NCBI RefSeq assembly: GCF_040545875.1
Contig: NZ_JBEPMR010000010.1
Length of the DNA stretch: 64,000 nt
Direction: 5' to 3' (one strand)
From: Faecalicatena_A orotica
GTDB taxonomy: Bacteria; Bacillota; Clostridia; Lachnospirales; Lachnospiraceae
Shown here in pieces: positions 1-7,094 of this stretch. A program made the position numbers and the translations under genes. The notes under the pieces were generated by a model. That model ran no database searches. It was not told the DNA's origin and saw only the letters and a list, made by a program, of their open reading frames with translations. Position 1 is the stretch's first letter. Each line of letters starts with the position of its first letter.

Positions 1-30
1 TATAAATCGCAGATACCGTCCGTGTTCTCC

Positions 31-80
31 TTGACATTTTAAACTGTTACTGCTATTATTACAGTATAAACTGTAATAAT
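31..80 (+). promoter_or_regulatory. Promoter and operator of the Rrf2-type regulator
   Basis: TTGACA at 31-36 and TATTAT at 54-59 are separated by 17 bp. A perfect inverted repeat (ATTATTACAGT at 55-65, ACTGTAATAAT at 70-80, 4-bp spacer) covers the -10 box and start site, the usual position for repression. The next gene encodes a winged-helix regulator, so autorepression is inferred. Confidence 0.8.
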
Positions 81-162
81 TAAAGTTGCAGTAAAAACAT
101 TTTCCTGCAGGTATCCAGTAAGCCTGATCACAGGCATACATTACAGAAAGTGAGGGGACACC

Positions 163-591
163 ATGAACAGTGAATTTATCGTAGCCGTACATGCTATGGT
201 TTTTCTCCACCATAAAACCGGGACCATCTCCAGTGAAGTACTCGCACAGAATATCTGTACAAACCCGGTGCGGGTACGGCGTGTTATGGCGAAGTTGAAA
301 AAGGCCGGACTGGCAGAGACACACGAGGGCCGGGCAAACGGAGGCTACGCTTATTACAAATCCAAAACAGTGACTCTGGGCGATATCAGCAGGGCTCTGG
401 ACGTGCAGTTTGCAGACTCATCGTGGCACAGCGGGGACAGGGACAACGAATGTATGATCGCGTCAGGAATGTCAGACTATATGGACTCTTTATACAGTAA
501 GTTAAATGAGATGTGCAGCGGCTATCTGAATACAATCACAATTGCTGATGTAGAGGAATATCTGAAAAATAAAAAAGAAGGCAGGTTATAA
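163..591 (+). CDS. Rrf2 family transcriptional regulator
   Basis: A 142-residue DNA-binding regulator of the Rrf2 family. The N-terminal half reads as a winged helix-turn-helix: 'TISSEVLAQNICTNPVRVRR' is the recognition unit, followed by a glycine-rich wing near residues 55-65 (EGRANGGYAYYKS). A single Cys (residue 97) lies where iron-sulfur-binding members such as IscR carry three, so cluster binding is unlikely and the protein is closer to the YwnA-like group. GTGAGGGG precedes the ATG. The gene stands alone. The 11-bp inverted repeat over its promoter suggests that it represses itself. Which other genes it controls cannot be read from the window. Family assignment is fairly secure; the signal sensed is unknown. 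Confidence 0.85.
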   Translation: MNSEFIVAVHAMVFLHHKTGTISSEVLAQNICTNPVRVRRVMAKLKKAGLAETHEGRANGGYAYYKSKTVTLGDISRALDVQFADSSWHSGDRDNECMIASGMSDYMDSLYSKLNEMCSGYLNTITIADVEEYLKNKKEGRL

Positions 592-612
592 CCTCAATTG
601 TTTATTTTTAAC

Positions 613-1329
613 TCAAATAAAAGTATCACGAGCCGCATATAAAGGCGGAAGTACATCTTCTGTCCGCCCAGTCTCTTCTATGTTGTGCCGGATCCAATGT
701 TCGGCTGTTTTTTTCGAATATACCCAGGGTATGACAAACCAATTTAGCAGCCAGCCAAACACAGGTATCTTACTGCCTATCTCTGTTTCTGCATAAAATG
801 AAATACCGTCTTCTGTGGATGAGTAGGTATGTGTAATTCGACCCACTGTCATTCCGAACTGTTTAATTAGGAAAGTAAATTCCCGCCCGTCAAGCCGGGT
901 AGTGAGCATTGTATGATGAACTTTATCATGAAAATCATTAAACTGTTCTTGAATCATGCTTTTCGCGCCGGGGAAAAATCCATGATTAGGTTCACCATTG
1001 GGGCCGGAAGTCAGCGGGATTACCTTAATGTGGTCACGATGATGCCAAAGGTGGTAAAAAGTAATTTCCGGCCCGCTAAAGTCAATGCCGTTCCATGTTG
1101 TTGTTCTGCCGAGATTTTCAAACCACCAGCGCATCATTTCAGGGGTAACTCCCCTGATATTATCATGCTCAATCTGAACAAGCAGAACCCCGTTCCATGC
1201 ACGGGAAACGTTCACCCATTTCGCGGAAGTAACAGGCTTAAACTTAACATTCCCCGCCCGTTTAAGAGCTGCACGCGCAAGAAGCCTTTGTTTACGCAAT
1301 CTCAATTTATTATTATCATTGCCTTTCAT
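613..1329 (-). CDS. DAPG hydrolase (PhlG)-like protein
   Basis: A 238-residue protein resembling the 2,4-diacetylphloroglucinol hydrolase family, zinc enzymes that cleave carbon-carbon bonds in acylated phenolics. Visible landmarks are 'GVTPEMMRWWFENLG', the metal-site-like 'YHLWHHRDHI', 'SMIQEQFNDFHDKVHH' and, near the C-terminus, 'AEHWIRHNIEETGR', which supplies the H-x-x-x-E pair. The start was taken at the internal ATG (1329) because GGAGGAG lies 7 nt upstream; the longer frame adds only five residues and overlaps that site. It is transcribed divergently from a TetR regulator across paired palindromes, so it is probably the regulator's target. The true substrate is unknown; an aromatic or polyketide-like compound met in the gut is a guess from the family. 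Confidence 0.68.
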   Translation of the reverse strand: MKGNDNNKLRLRKQRLLARAALKRAGNVKFKPVTSAKWVNVSRAWNGVLLVQIEHDNIRGVTPEMMRWWFENLGRTTTWNGIDFSGPEITFYHLWHHRDHIKVIPLTSGPNGEPNHGFFPGAKSMIQEQFNDFHDKVHHTMLTTRLDGREFTFLIKQFGMTVGRITHTYSSTEDGISFYAETEIGSKIPVFGWLLNWFVIPWVYSKKTAEHWIRHNIEETGRTEDVLPPLYAARDTFI

Positions 1330-1350
1330 ATAAATCTCCTCCAATTTTTT

Positions 1351-1397
1351 TATGATACTATTGTATCATATAATATTTTTGTGATACAATAGTATCA
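1351..1397. promoter_or_regulatory. Paired palindromic operators between the PhlG-like and TetR genes
   Basis: Two copies of one site lie in the divergent intergenic region. TATGATAC-TATT-GTATCATA (1351-1370) is a perfect 20-bp palindrome, and TGATAC-AATA-GTATCA (1382-1397) is its inverted copy. A further half-site (TTGTATCATA) begins at 1424 inside the start of the TetR gene. This is the arrangement expected for a TetR dimer controlling both promoters. Confidence 0.85.
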
Positions 1398-1423
1398 TAA
1401 CATATAAGACAGTGGGTGATATT

Positions 1424-1993
1424 TTGTATCATATCAAAGATGATAAAAGAGTAGAGAAATCCTCTGAATTGCTTTATCAGGGCCTCTTACGGTGTCTGAA
1501 CCAAAAAGATTTTGCAGATATTACTGTTTCCGATATATCAAAAGCCTCCACAGTGGGACGTGCAACTTTCTATCGTAATTTTGATAGTATTGCAGATATT
1601 TTATCTTGGAAATGCAACCAGCAGGTTTCCGAAATGTTACATGGATATATTGAACAGCACATTCATTCTGATAGAAAACTAGACTTTCTGCTGCATGTCT
1701 TCAGATATTGGACAATCCATCTTGAGGTCCTTGAATGTTTATTACGAATTAACAGAATTGATATTATTTATAAGAGCTTTATGGATAATTCCCACATCAT
1801 AATGGATTACCTGAAAGACCAAATAAAACTGCCCGATTTTCATTATGATTATTTCATGTCCACCCGCATAGGGATATTTATTGGAATTATGGATACATGG
1901 ATGAAAAACGGAAAATCAGAAAGTGCCGAAGAAATAACTGAAATTATTGAAAAACAGTTACTGTTTGCACAAAAAAGTACCCTGATTTTTTAG
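1424..1993 (+). CDS. TetR/AcrR family transcriptional regulator
   Basis: A 189-residue one-domain repressor of the TetR type. The N-terminal helix-turn-helix is clear: 'ITVSDISKASTVGRATFYRN' matches the family signature (I-V-D-I-x-x-A-G-x-G-x-x-T-F-Y-x-x-F). The rest is an all-helical, poorly conserved ligand domain. The start was set at TTG 1424 because GGGTGAT sits just before it; a GTG at 1412 is in frame but has no ribosome-binding site. The gene diverges from the PhlG-like hydrolase over two 16-20-bp palindromes, which should be its operators. Its ligand is presumably the hydrolase substrate or a related compound. It converges on the FGGY kinase gene, with a shared hairpin terminator between them. 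Confidence 0.85.
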   Translation: MYHIKDDKRVEKSSELLYQGLLRCLNQKDFADITVSDISKASTVGRATFYRNFDSIADILSWKCNQQVSEMLHGYIEQHIHSDRKLDFLLHVFRYWTIHLEVLECLLRINRIDIIYKSFMDNSHIIMDYLKDQIKLPDFHYDYFMSTRIGIFIGIMDTWMKNGKSESAEEITEIIEKQLLFAQKSTLIF

Positions 1994-2020
1994 TGAATCC
2001 TAAATGTATGAAAGAAAAAT

Positions 2021-2058
2021 AGATCCTGTGCATACTAAAAACAGTGTGCACAGGATCT
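2021..2058. terminator. Bidirectional terminator between TetR and FGGY kinase genes
   Basis: A perfect 12-bp stem (AGATCCTGTGCA / TGCACAGGATCT) with a 14-nt loop lies between two convergent genes. Flanking A-rich sequence on the left gives a U-rich tail for minus-strand transcripts. Confidence 0.8.
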
Positions 2059-2067
2059 GCTCTTTCA

Positions 2068-3630
2068 TCAGTCACGATGGTAAATATCATGCAGCTTTGC
2101 ATATAACGGGGCCAGTTTTCCATATATGTTCTGAAAAACATCTTGGTATAGTTCATAATAAATCTGGTGCTGGCCCATATCAGGTTCGAATGTATCCTTC
2201 AGATGCACCATCGCCTCCTGTGCCTCCTGATAGTTCTGAAATACTCCCAGGCCCACAAAGGCCGCCATTGCGCTCCCGATTCCGGTGGCCTCATGGGTAA
2301 CCGTTCTCTTTACGGGTATCCCGAACATATCCGCCGTAATCTGGCATATCTCATCGCTCTGCGAGCCGCCCCCGGCAAGCCGGATCTCCTCGAATGCATG
2401 GCCGGAGCGCTTTTCTAAAAGCTTCATTCCTTCGATAAGTGCAAAGTTGATTCCCTCGATAATCGCCCGGTAAATATGGATTCTGGTATGCTGGTCCGAA
2501 AATCCGATGATCGCCCCTCTCGCCGATGGCATCGTAACATTCGGGGTAAAATACGGCTGGAACAAAAGCCCGTCGCAGCCTGCCGGAATCTCTTTTAAGC
2601 GCTTATTCAGCAGTTCCTCGGCCGATGTCCCCTGCAGCTTTGCCTGCTCCACCTCTTTTTCCGCAAACTCCTTTTTAAACCATGATATCAGCCAGTACCC
2701 TCTGAAAATCTCGATCTCCGGGTTGAAAAATCCCGGTATAACGGATGGGTATGGCGGGATAAACCGCTCCGGCTCCAGATACCGCTCTATATTAAATGTA
2801 ATCGTGGCGGTCGTTCCGAATCCGATTGCCGCCTTCTCCTTCGACGTACAGCCCAGCCCCAGAATCTCACACGCTTTATCGGCACCTGAGGCAAGGACTG
2901 GAAGGCCCTCTTTTAACCCGGTATCCTCTGCCGCCTGTCTGGTAATCTTCCCCAGAAGCTCACCGGATTCCTTCACCTCACAGAGTTTATCCGGCTCCAC
3001 ATCAAACACCGACCGGGTCAGGGCGCCTTTGTTCTGCCACCCCCGGCTCTGGCAGTCGATCGGCAGCCTTCCGACCAGGCTGGCCGCCGCATCCGCCATA
3101 TTCCCTGTCAGCTTGAACGTCAGAAATCCGCTTAACAGCAGATATTTATAGGTTCTCTTCCAGATATCAGGCTCTTTCTGCATAATCCAGTTGCAGTGCG
3201 CCTTCTGGAACTGCATTTTCGCAGTCTCTTCCATTCCGACTGCCTTCAGCATCATACGCGTTACTTGGGAAAACTTCGGGGCCCCGTCTGCTTTCCGTTT
3301 GTCCAGCCAGATAATTGCGGGACGTAATGGAATTCCGTTCTCATCCACGCAGATGACCGTATCCCTGATCGTCGTGACGGAGACAGCCTCGATCCTGTCC
3401 CACAGCCCGTCTTCAGCCGACGACTTTAACTCCTGGGCCGCCTCACAGATATTCCTGTAGTAAAACAAGGCATCCTGCTCTGCCTGGTCCGCATCTTTTG
3501 AGAAATACGGCGGATCATGCTTTTTCTGTCCTTTTCCCAGTATGTCTCCCCGGTTATTGATTAATAAGGCACGGGAGCTTTGTGTCCCCACATCAAATGT
3601 CAGGACAATCCTTTCTTCGACCTCTTTCAT
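2068..3630 (-). CDS. FGGY-family carbohydrate kinase, glycerol-kinase-like
   Basis: A 520-residue sugar/polyol kinase with the two-domain actin-like FGGY fold. The phosphate loop is 'FDVGTQSSRALLINNRG'; the substrate region carries 'TTIRDT', which lines up with the TNQRET segment of glycerol kinases rather than the SGQMHG of xylulokinases. The glycerol kinase DQ pair is replaced by 'GADKACEILG', and the C-terminal adenosine motif is 'LAGGGSQSD'. The substrate is therefore probably a small polyol or ketose close to glycerol or dihydroxyacetone, but not certainly glycerol. It is the last gene of a minus-strand operon, 9 nt after the AGPS-like oxidase, with a good ribosome-binding site (GAGGAA). 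Neighbouring GlpA/GlpB-like flavoproteins support oxidation of the phosphorylated product. Confidence 0.8.
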   Translation of the reverse strand: MKEVEERIVLTFDVGTQSSRALLINNRGDILGKGQKKHDPPYFSKDADQAEQDALFYYRNICEAAQELKSSAEDGLWDRIEAVSVTTIRDTVICVDENGIPLRPAIIWLDKRKADGAPKFSQVTRMMLKAVGMEETAKMQFQKAHCNWIMQKEPDIWKRTYKYLLLSGFLTFKLTGNMADAAASLVGRLPIDCQSRGWQNKGALTRSVFDVEPDKLCEVKESGELLGKITRQAAEDTGLKEGLPVLASGADKACEILGLGCTSKEKAAIGFGTTATITFNIERYLEPERFIPPYPSVIPGFFNPEIEIFRGYWLISWFKKEFAEKEVEQAKLQGTSAEELLNKRLKEIPAGCDGLLFQPYFTPNVTMPSARGAIIGFSDQHTRIHIYRAIIEGINFALIEGMKLLEKRSGHAFEEIRLAGGGSQSDEICQITADMFGIPVKRTVTHEATGIGSAMAAFVGLGVFQNYQEAQEAMVHLKDTFEPDMGQHQIYYELYQDVFQNIYGKLAPLYAKLHDIYHRD

Positions 3631-3639
3631 GGCAATTCC

Positions 3640-5382
3640 TCACTGAATGTCCTCTCTCAAAAACCGTTTTTCCTCTTCCTTCAGGTCCAGTCCCAGCGTA
3701 CCGCCCGGATTCATGTTATATCCCGGGTCAAAATAATTTTTCAGGGCACGGATCATGCCGTATTCCGTTCTGCCGATCTGCCCCTCCAGCCACGGTGCGA
3801 ACATTTTGCCGATGCCGTGGTGATGGCTCAGCGCCGCCCCGGACTTCTGGATTGCATCCAGAATGGTGCTGTGGTATTTCCTGAATTCCTCCGCATCATC
3901 CATCCTTGTGATAAAAATGAAGTACAGGTTTGCACCCTGCGGATAGCAGTGTGACATATGCGTCGTGACAATCGTATTCGGCAGTGCATGGCAGACCTTA
4001 CGCACCTCCTCGTGTACCTTGCCCATGTTGGACCAGTTCACGGAACACTCAAGAGTATCAGTCATGATTCCAAAGTCCAGAAGGGTATCTCTCAGATACG
4101 GGTCTGTGAAACGCCCTTTCTCCCAGCTCTTTGTCACAAATGAGGTCAGGCTCATGCCTCCGTATTCTTTGGCAATCCTGCGGATATTGCGGGCCACATT
4201 TTCAGAAAACCCTTTTTCCCCGTCCGTGAAACCAAGGAACAGGCATCTCTCCATATCCCGGTATCCTCTTGCATCCAGAAGCTTCCAAAGCGGAGTTTCA
4301 TCCACATTATAAAGACGCAGCATCAGGTCCGTTTCCTCCGGGTCAGACAGGCGGAATACGGAAGAAAATCCCGCTTCACACTGCATCATCTCACGTGCCG
4401 CCTCCTGCGCGGTCTTCCAGTCTTTAAAAATATAGGAAAACCTCTGCCTGTTCTGCGGCATATAGCGGAATACTTTTAGTGTCACCTCTGTAAGTACACC
4501 AAAGGTTCCCTCACTTCCCATCATAATCTGGTTCAGATTCGGGCCGGTCGCCTCCCTCGGGTAATGGCTGGTCTGGATATTTCCAATCGGTGTGGCATAC
4601 TTCTGTGACATAACAATATCTGTAATACAGCCATAATAGGTACTATTCTGTCCGGCTCCCCTCGTTACGACCCAGCCTCCCACACTGCTATATTCAAAGG
4701 ACTGCGGGAAATGGCCACAGGTGTAGGCCCTTTTTGCCCCCATAAGCTGCGGTGCATGATTCAGGGCACGCTCCAGTTTTGGTCCCGACATGCCACTCTG
4801 TACAGTAATCGTCTGGTCGGTTTCATTAAAAGAAACGATCTTATTATACCGTTTCCTCATATCCAGGGAAATCCCGCCCTTTACCGGTTCCACACCGCGC
4901 GTCACACTGCTTCCCCCGCCGTATACATAAAGAGGGATGCCGTGTTTTGTACTGTACGCCACGATTTCTTCGATCTGTTTCGTCGTTCCCGGATATACAA
5001 CCACATCCGGCAGATTCTCGATGATCCGCTGGCGGAGTCTGGCCGCATCATACCCCGTCTTGCCGTAAGCAACAGCGAGTCTCGGATAATCCTCTGTCGT
5101 AACAAACTCATCCCCGACAATCTTTTTCAATGCCTCAATATGCTCCGGGGCAAGATTGCACGGTGCATCCAGCTTCACCGGGTCCATCCCGATATCGCCG
5201 TCATAGGACCTGAAATCCTCGTCTGTCATATTGAATTTTTCCTTCATCATCTTATATAAGGATTCCTTCGGGTATTTCACATACTCCGGATCCCCCCAGC
5301 GGAAAATAGACCGGTAGCTATCTTTCGGTGCAGGTGTTTTCACCCATTTCGGTTCAAAATCTTTATACGGTTTATTGCTCAT
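3640..5382 (-). CDS. FAD-binding oxidase of the alkyl-DHAP synthase (AGPS) family
   Basis: A 580-residue flavoprotein of the VAO/PCMH fold. The FAD-binding half (about residues 125-310) shows 'PLYVYGGGSSVTRGVEP', 'FEYSSVGGWVVTRGAGQ' and 'MGSEGTFGVLTEVTLKV'. The C-terminal half has the 'SHHHGIGK' triple-His motif of alkyldihydroxyacetonephosphate synthase and ends with the 'NPGGTLG' cap motif. Eukaryotic AGPS swaps the acyl chain of acyl-DHAP for a fatty alcohol; bacterial homologues in catabolic operons are more often hydroxyacid or polyol oxidases, so the reaction here is open. It sits between DUF1667 and the FGGY kinase gene in one operon with GlpA/B-like proteins, all consistent with a three-carbon phosphorylated substrate. 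The start ATG follows GGGAGAAG. Confidence 0.8.
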   Translation of the reverse strand: MSNKPYKDFEPKWVKTPAPKDSYRSIFRWGDPEYVKYPKESLYKMMKEKFNMTDEDFRSYDGDIGMDPVKLDAPCNLAPEHIEALKKIVGDEFVTTEDYPRLAVAYGKTGYDAARLRQRIIENLPDVVVYPGTTKQIEEIVAYSTKHGIPLYVYGGGSSVTRGVEPVKGGISLDMRKRYNKIVSFNETDQTITVQSGMSGPKLERALNHAPQLMGAKRAYTCGHFPQSFEYSSVGGWVVTRGAGQNSTYYGCITDIVMSQKYATPIGNIQTSHYPREATGPNLNQIMMGSEGTFGVLTEVTLKVFRYMPQNRQRFSYIFKDWKTAQEAAREMMQCEAGFSSVFRLSDPEETDLMLRLYNVDETPLWKLLDARGYRDMERCLFLGFTDGEKGFSENVARNIRRIAKEYGGMSLTSFVTKSWEKGRFTDPYLRDTLLDFGIMTDTLECSVNWSNMGKVHEEVRKVCHALPNTIVTTHMSHCYPQGANLYFIFITRMDDAEEFRKYHSTILDAIQKSGAALSHHHGIGKMFAPWLEGQIGRTEYGMIRALKNYFDPGYNMNPGGTLGLDLKEEEKRFLREDIQ

Positions 5383-5421
5383 AATTCATCTTCTCCCTTC
5401 TGACATCCATCTGCTGTACTT

Positions 5422-5802
5422 CTATGAAACACTTTCTGCGTTCTCATACCCTTTTAATATATCACTTGTTACAATCACATCCACGCCCAGTCCGAGGACA
5501 TTTTCGATGACAGGCTCCCCTGTTCCACATATCCTGTCAACCGTCACCTGATTGATCTGGTTCATCACGTCAAATATCCGTTCCTTTGGTATCTCCGCAG
5601 ACACCCTCACCGGAATCACCGGAACCCCGGCAAATATGGTGCGGACCGTGGAACAGATCGTCCGCATGGGATGGGTCATTTCCTCCACCGCAAATGCTTC
5701 CCCCCGTTTACACTGGTTCCCGCTGACTTCCCACACACCATCCTTCTTTTCCACTTTCAGGCTGCACCCGTTGGGGCAGACAATACAAGTCATCTCTTTC
5801 AA
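5422..5802 (-). CDS. DUF1667 iron-sulfur-type protein
   Basis: A 126-residue protein of the DUF1667 family, which in Clostridia accompanies GlpA- and GlpB-like flavoproteins and probably carries an iron-sulfur cluster in the electron path. The N-terminal cysteines are visible: 'MTCIVCPNGCSLKVEK' followed by 'GNQCKRG', a C-x2-C-x3-C...C pattern like the cluster end of molybdopterin oxidoreductases. The start is TTG, overlapping the previous stop by 4 nt (ATTTGA) with AAGGAGGG upstream, so translation is coupled. It appears to replace the GlpC subunit, which is absent from this operon. Confidence 0.8.
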   Translation of the reverse strand: MKEMTCIVCPNGCSLKVEKKDGVWEVSGNQCKRGEAFAVEEMTHPMRTICSTVRTIFAGVPVIPVRVSAEIPKERIFDVMNQINQVTVDRICGTGEPVIENVLGLGVDVIVTSDILKGYENAESVS

Positions 5803-7094
5803 ATGTCTCCCTCCTTTCGGATCGCAATCTCAATCCGGCTGTCTTTCTCAATTTTAAATGTGCTTAAGTCCAGTTCTAGCCGTTCCATTTCCGGCGGTTT
5901 TAAGTTCCTGTACTTTTTATGGAAGATCTCCTTCCCGTTCAGCAGAAATACAAGCGTTCCCGCGCTTAGTACTTCCCTGCTGCGGAAATAGAACACCACC
6001 TGTTTCAGTTCATCCGACAGTGTCAGCTTCTGCGGGACAAGGTACTGTAAGGATGTATCCGGCTTTAATTCTACGGAAACTGCCCTGCTGTTTTTTCCCT
6101 GCTTTGTAACCGTATCTGCCCCCCGCCGTGTGAATTCTGCTGCCGCTGCGCCTGCCAGTTCCCCGCTTTCGGATACATAATCCACCAGGTCATTCACATG
6201 CAGTGCATTCCCGCACGAAAAAACTCCTTCCGTCTCTGTCATAAATCGATTGTCGCAGACAGGTCCCTTCGTTCTGGCGTCCAGCCGTACACCCAGCTTT
6301 TCCGCCATTTCATTTTCCGGTATAAGCCCCACCGAGAGAATTAATGAGTCGCATGCGACCCTTTTTTTCGTGGCCTCCACAGGCTTCATGTTTGAATCCA
6401 CTTCCGCCACTTCCACGGCGGTAAGTCTCTGTTCCCCAAAGACCCTCGTTACTGTGTGTGACAAATGAAGAGGAATCCCATAATCGTCCAGACACTGTAC
6501 AATATTCCTTGTCAGGCCGGAAGGCGTCGGCTTTACCTCATAGACCCCCAATACCTCTGCGCCCTCCAGCGTCAGCCTTCTCGCCATGATCAGGCCGATG
6601 TCCCCGCTTCCGAGAATCACACACTTACCTGCTGGCATCTTCCCCTGCAGGTTCACAAAATGCTGTGCCGTCCCGGCAGTCATGATTCCGGCCGGTCTGG
6701 TTCCGTGGATCTGGACCTGTTTTGCCGTCCGCTCTCTGCACCCGGTGGCGAGCACGAGTGCCTTCGCGCAATATTCCTGAACGCCGCGGCGGTTCACGGC
6801 TTTCAGCACAAAACCGCCGTCTGTACGCTTCATTTCCGTAACAAAAGTCAGCAGGCTATGATCGATTTCCCGCTCCCTGAACTCCTTGATAAACCGCTCT
6901 ACATATTCCGGCCCCGAGAGCTTTTCACCGAAACGTATCAGCCCGAACCCGTCATGGATACACTGCTTGAGAATCCCTCCGAGTCTGGCCTCACGCTCGA
7001 TCAGGAAAACCGATGCTCCTTTCTTGTCCGCAGACACTGCCGCTGCAAGACCTGCCGGCCCCCCGCCTATTACAATGACATCATATGTTTTCAC
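5799..7094 (-). CDS. FAD-dependent oxidoreductase, GlpB/HcnA-like partner subunit
   Basis: A 431-residue pyridine-nucleotide-disulfide-type flavoprotein. It begins with a dinucleotide-binding motif ('YDVIVIGGGPAGLAAAVSAD'), has a second Rossmann segment ('CVILGSGDIGLIMARRLTLE') and a closing FAD motif ('GVFSCGNALHVNDLVD'). The last ~90 residues form a separate beta-rich tail. In anaerobic glycerol-3-phosphate dehydrogenase complexes this subunit takes electrons from the GlpA-like catalytic subunit. The GTG start overlaps the GlpA-like stop by 4 nt (GTGA) and its stop overlaps the DUF1667 start, so three proteins are made in a coupled ratio, fitting a complex. Confidence 0.82.
   Translation of the reverse strand: MKTYDVIVIGGGPAGLAAAVSADKKGASVFLIEREARLGGILKQCIHDGFGLIRFGEKLSGPEYVERFIKEFREREIDHSLLTFVTEMKRTDGGFVLKAVNRRGVQEYCAKALVLATGCRERTAKQVQIHGTRPAGIMTAGTAQHFVNLQGKMPAGKCVILGSGDIGLIMARRLTLEGAEVLGVYEVKPTPSGLTRNIVQCLDDYGIPLHLSHTVTRVFGEQRLTAVEVAEVDSNMKPVEATKKRVACDSLILSVGLIPENEMAEKLGVRLDARTKGPVCDNRFMTETEGVFSCGNALHVNDLVDYVSESGELAGAAAAEFTRRGADTVTKQGKNSRAVSVELKPDTSLQYLVPQKLTLSDELKQVVFYFRSREVLSAGTLVFLLNGKEIFHKKYRNLKPPEMERLELDLSTFKIEKDSRIEIAIRKEGDI

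Noticed and set aside
913..1392. Plus-strand open frame opposite the PhlG-like gene
   Set aside because: It is antisense to a protein with clear family motifs, runs through the palindromic operators and has no ribosome-binding site.
4711..5259. Long plus-strand frame opposite the AGPS-like gene
   Set aside because: Antisense shadow of a well-supported flavoprotein; no initiation signals.
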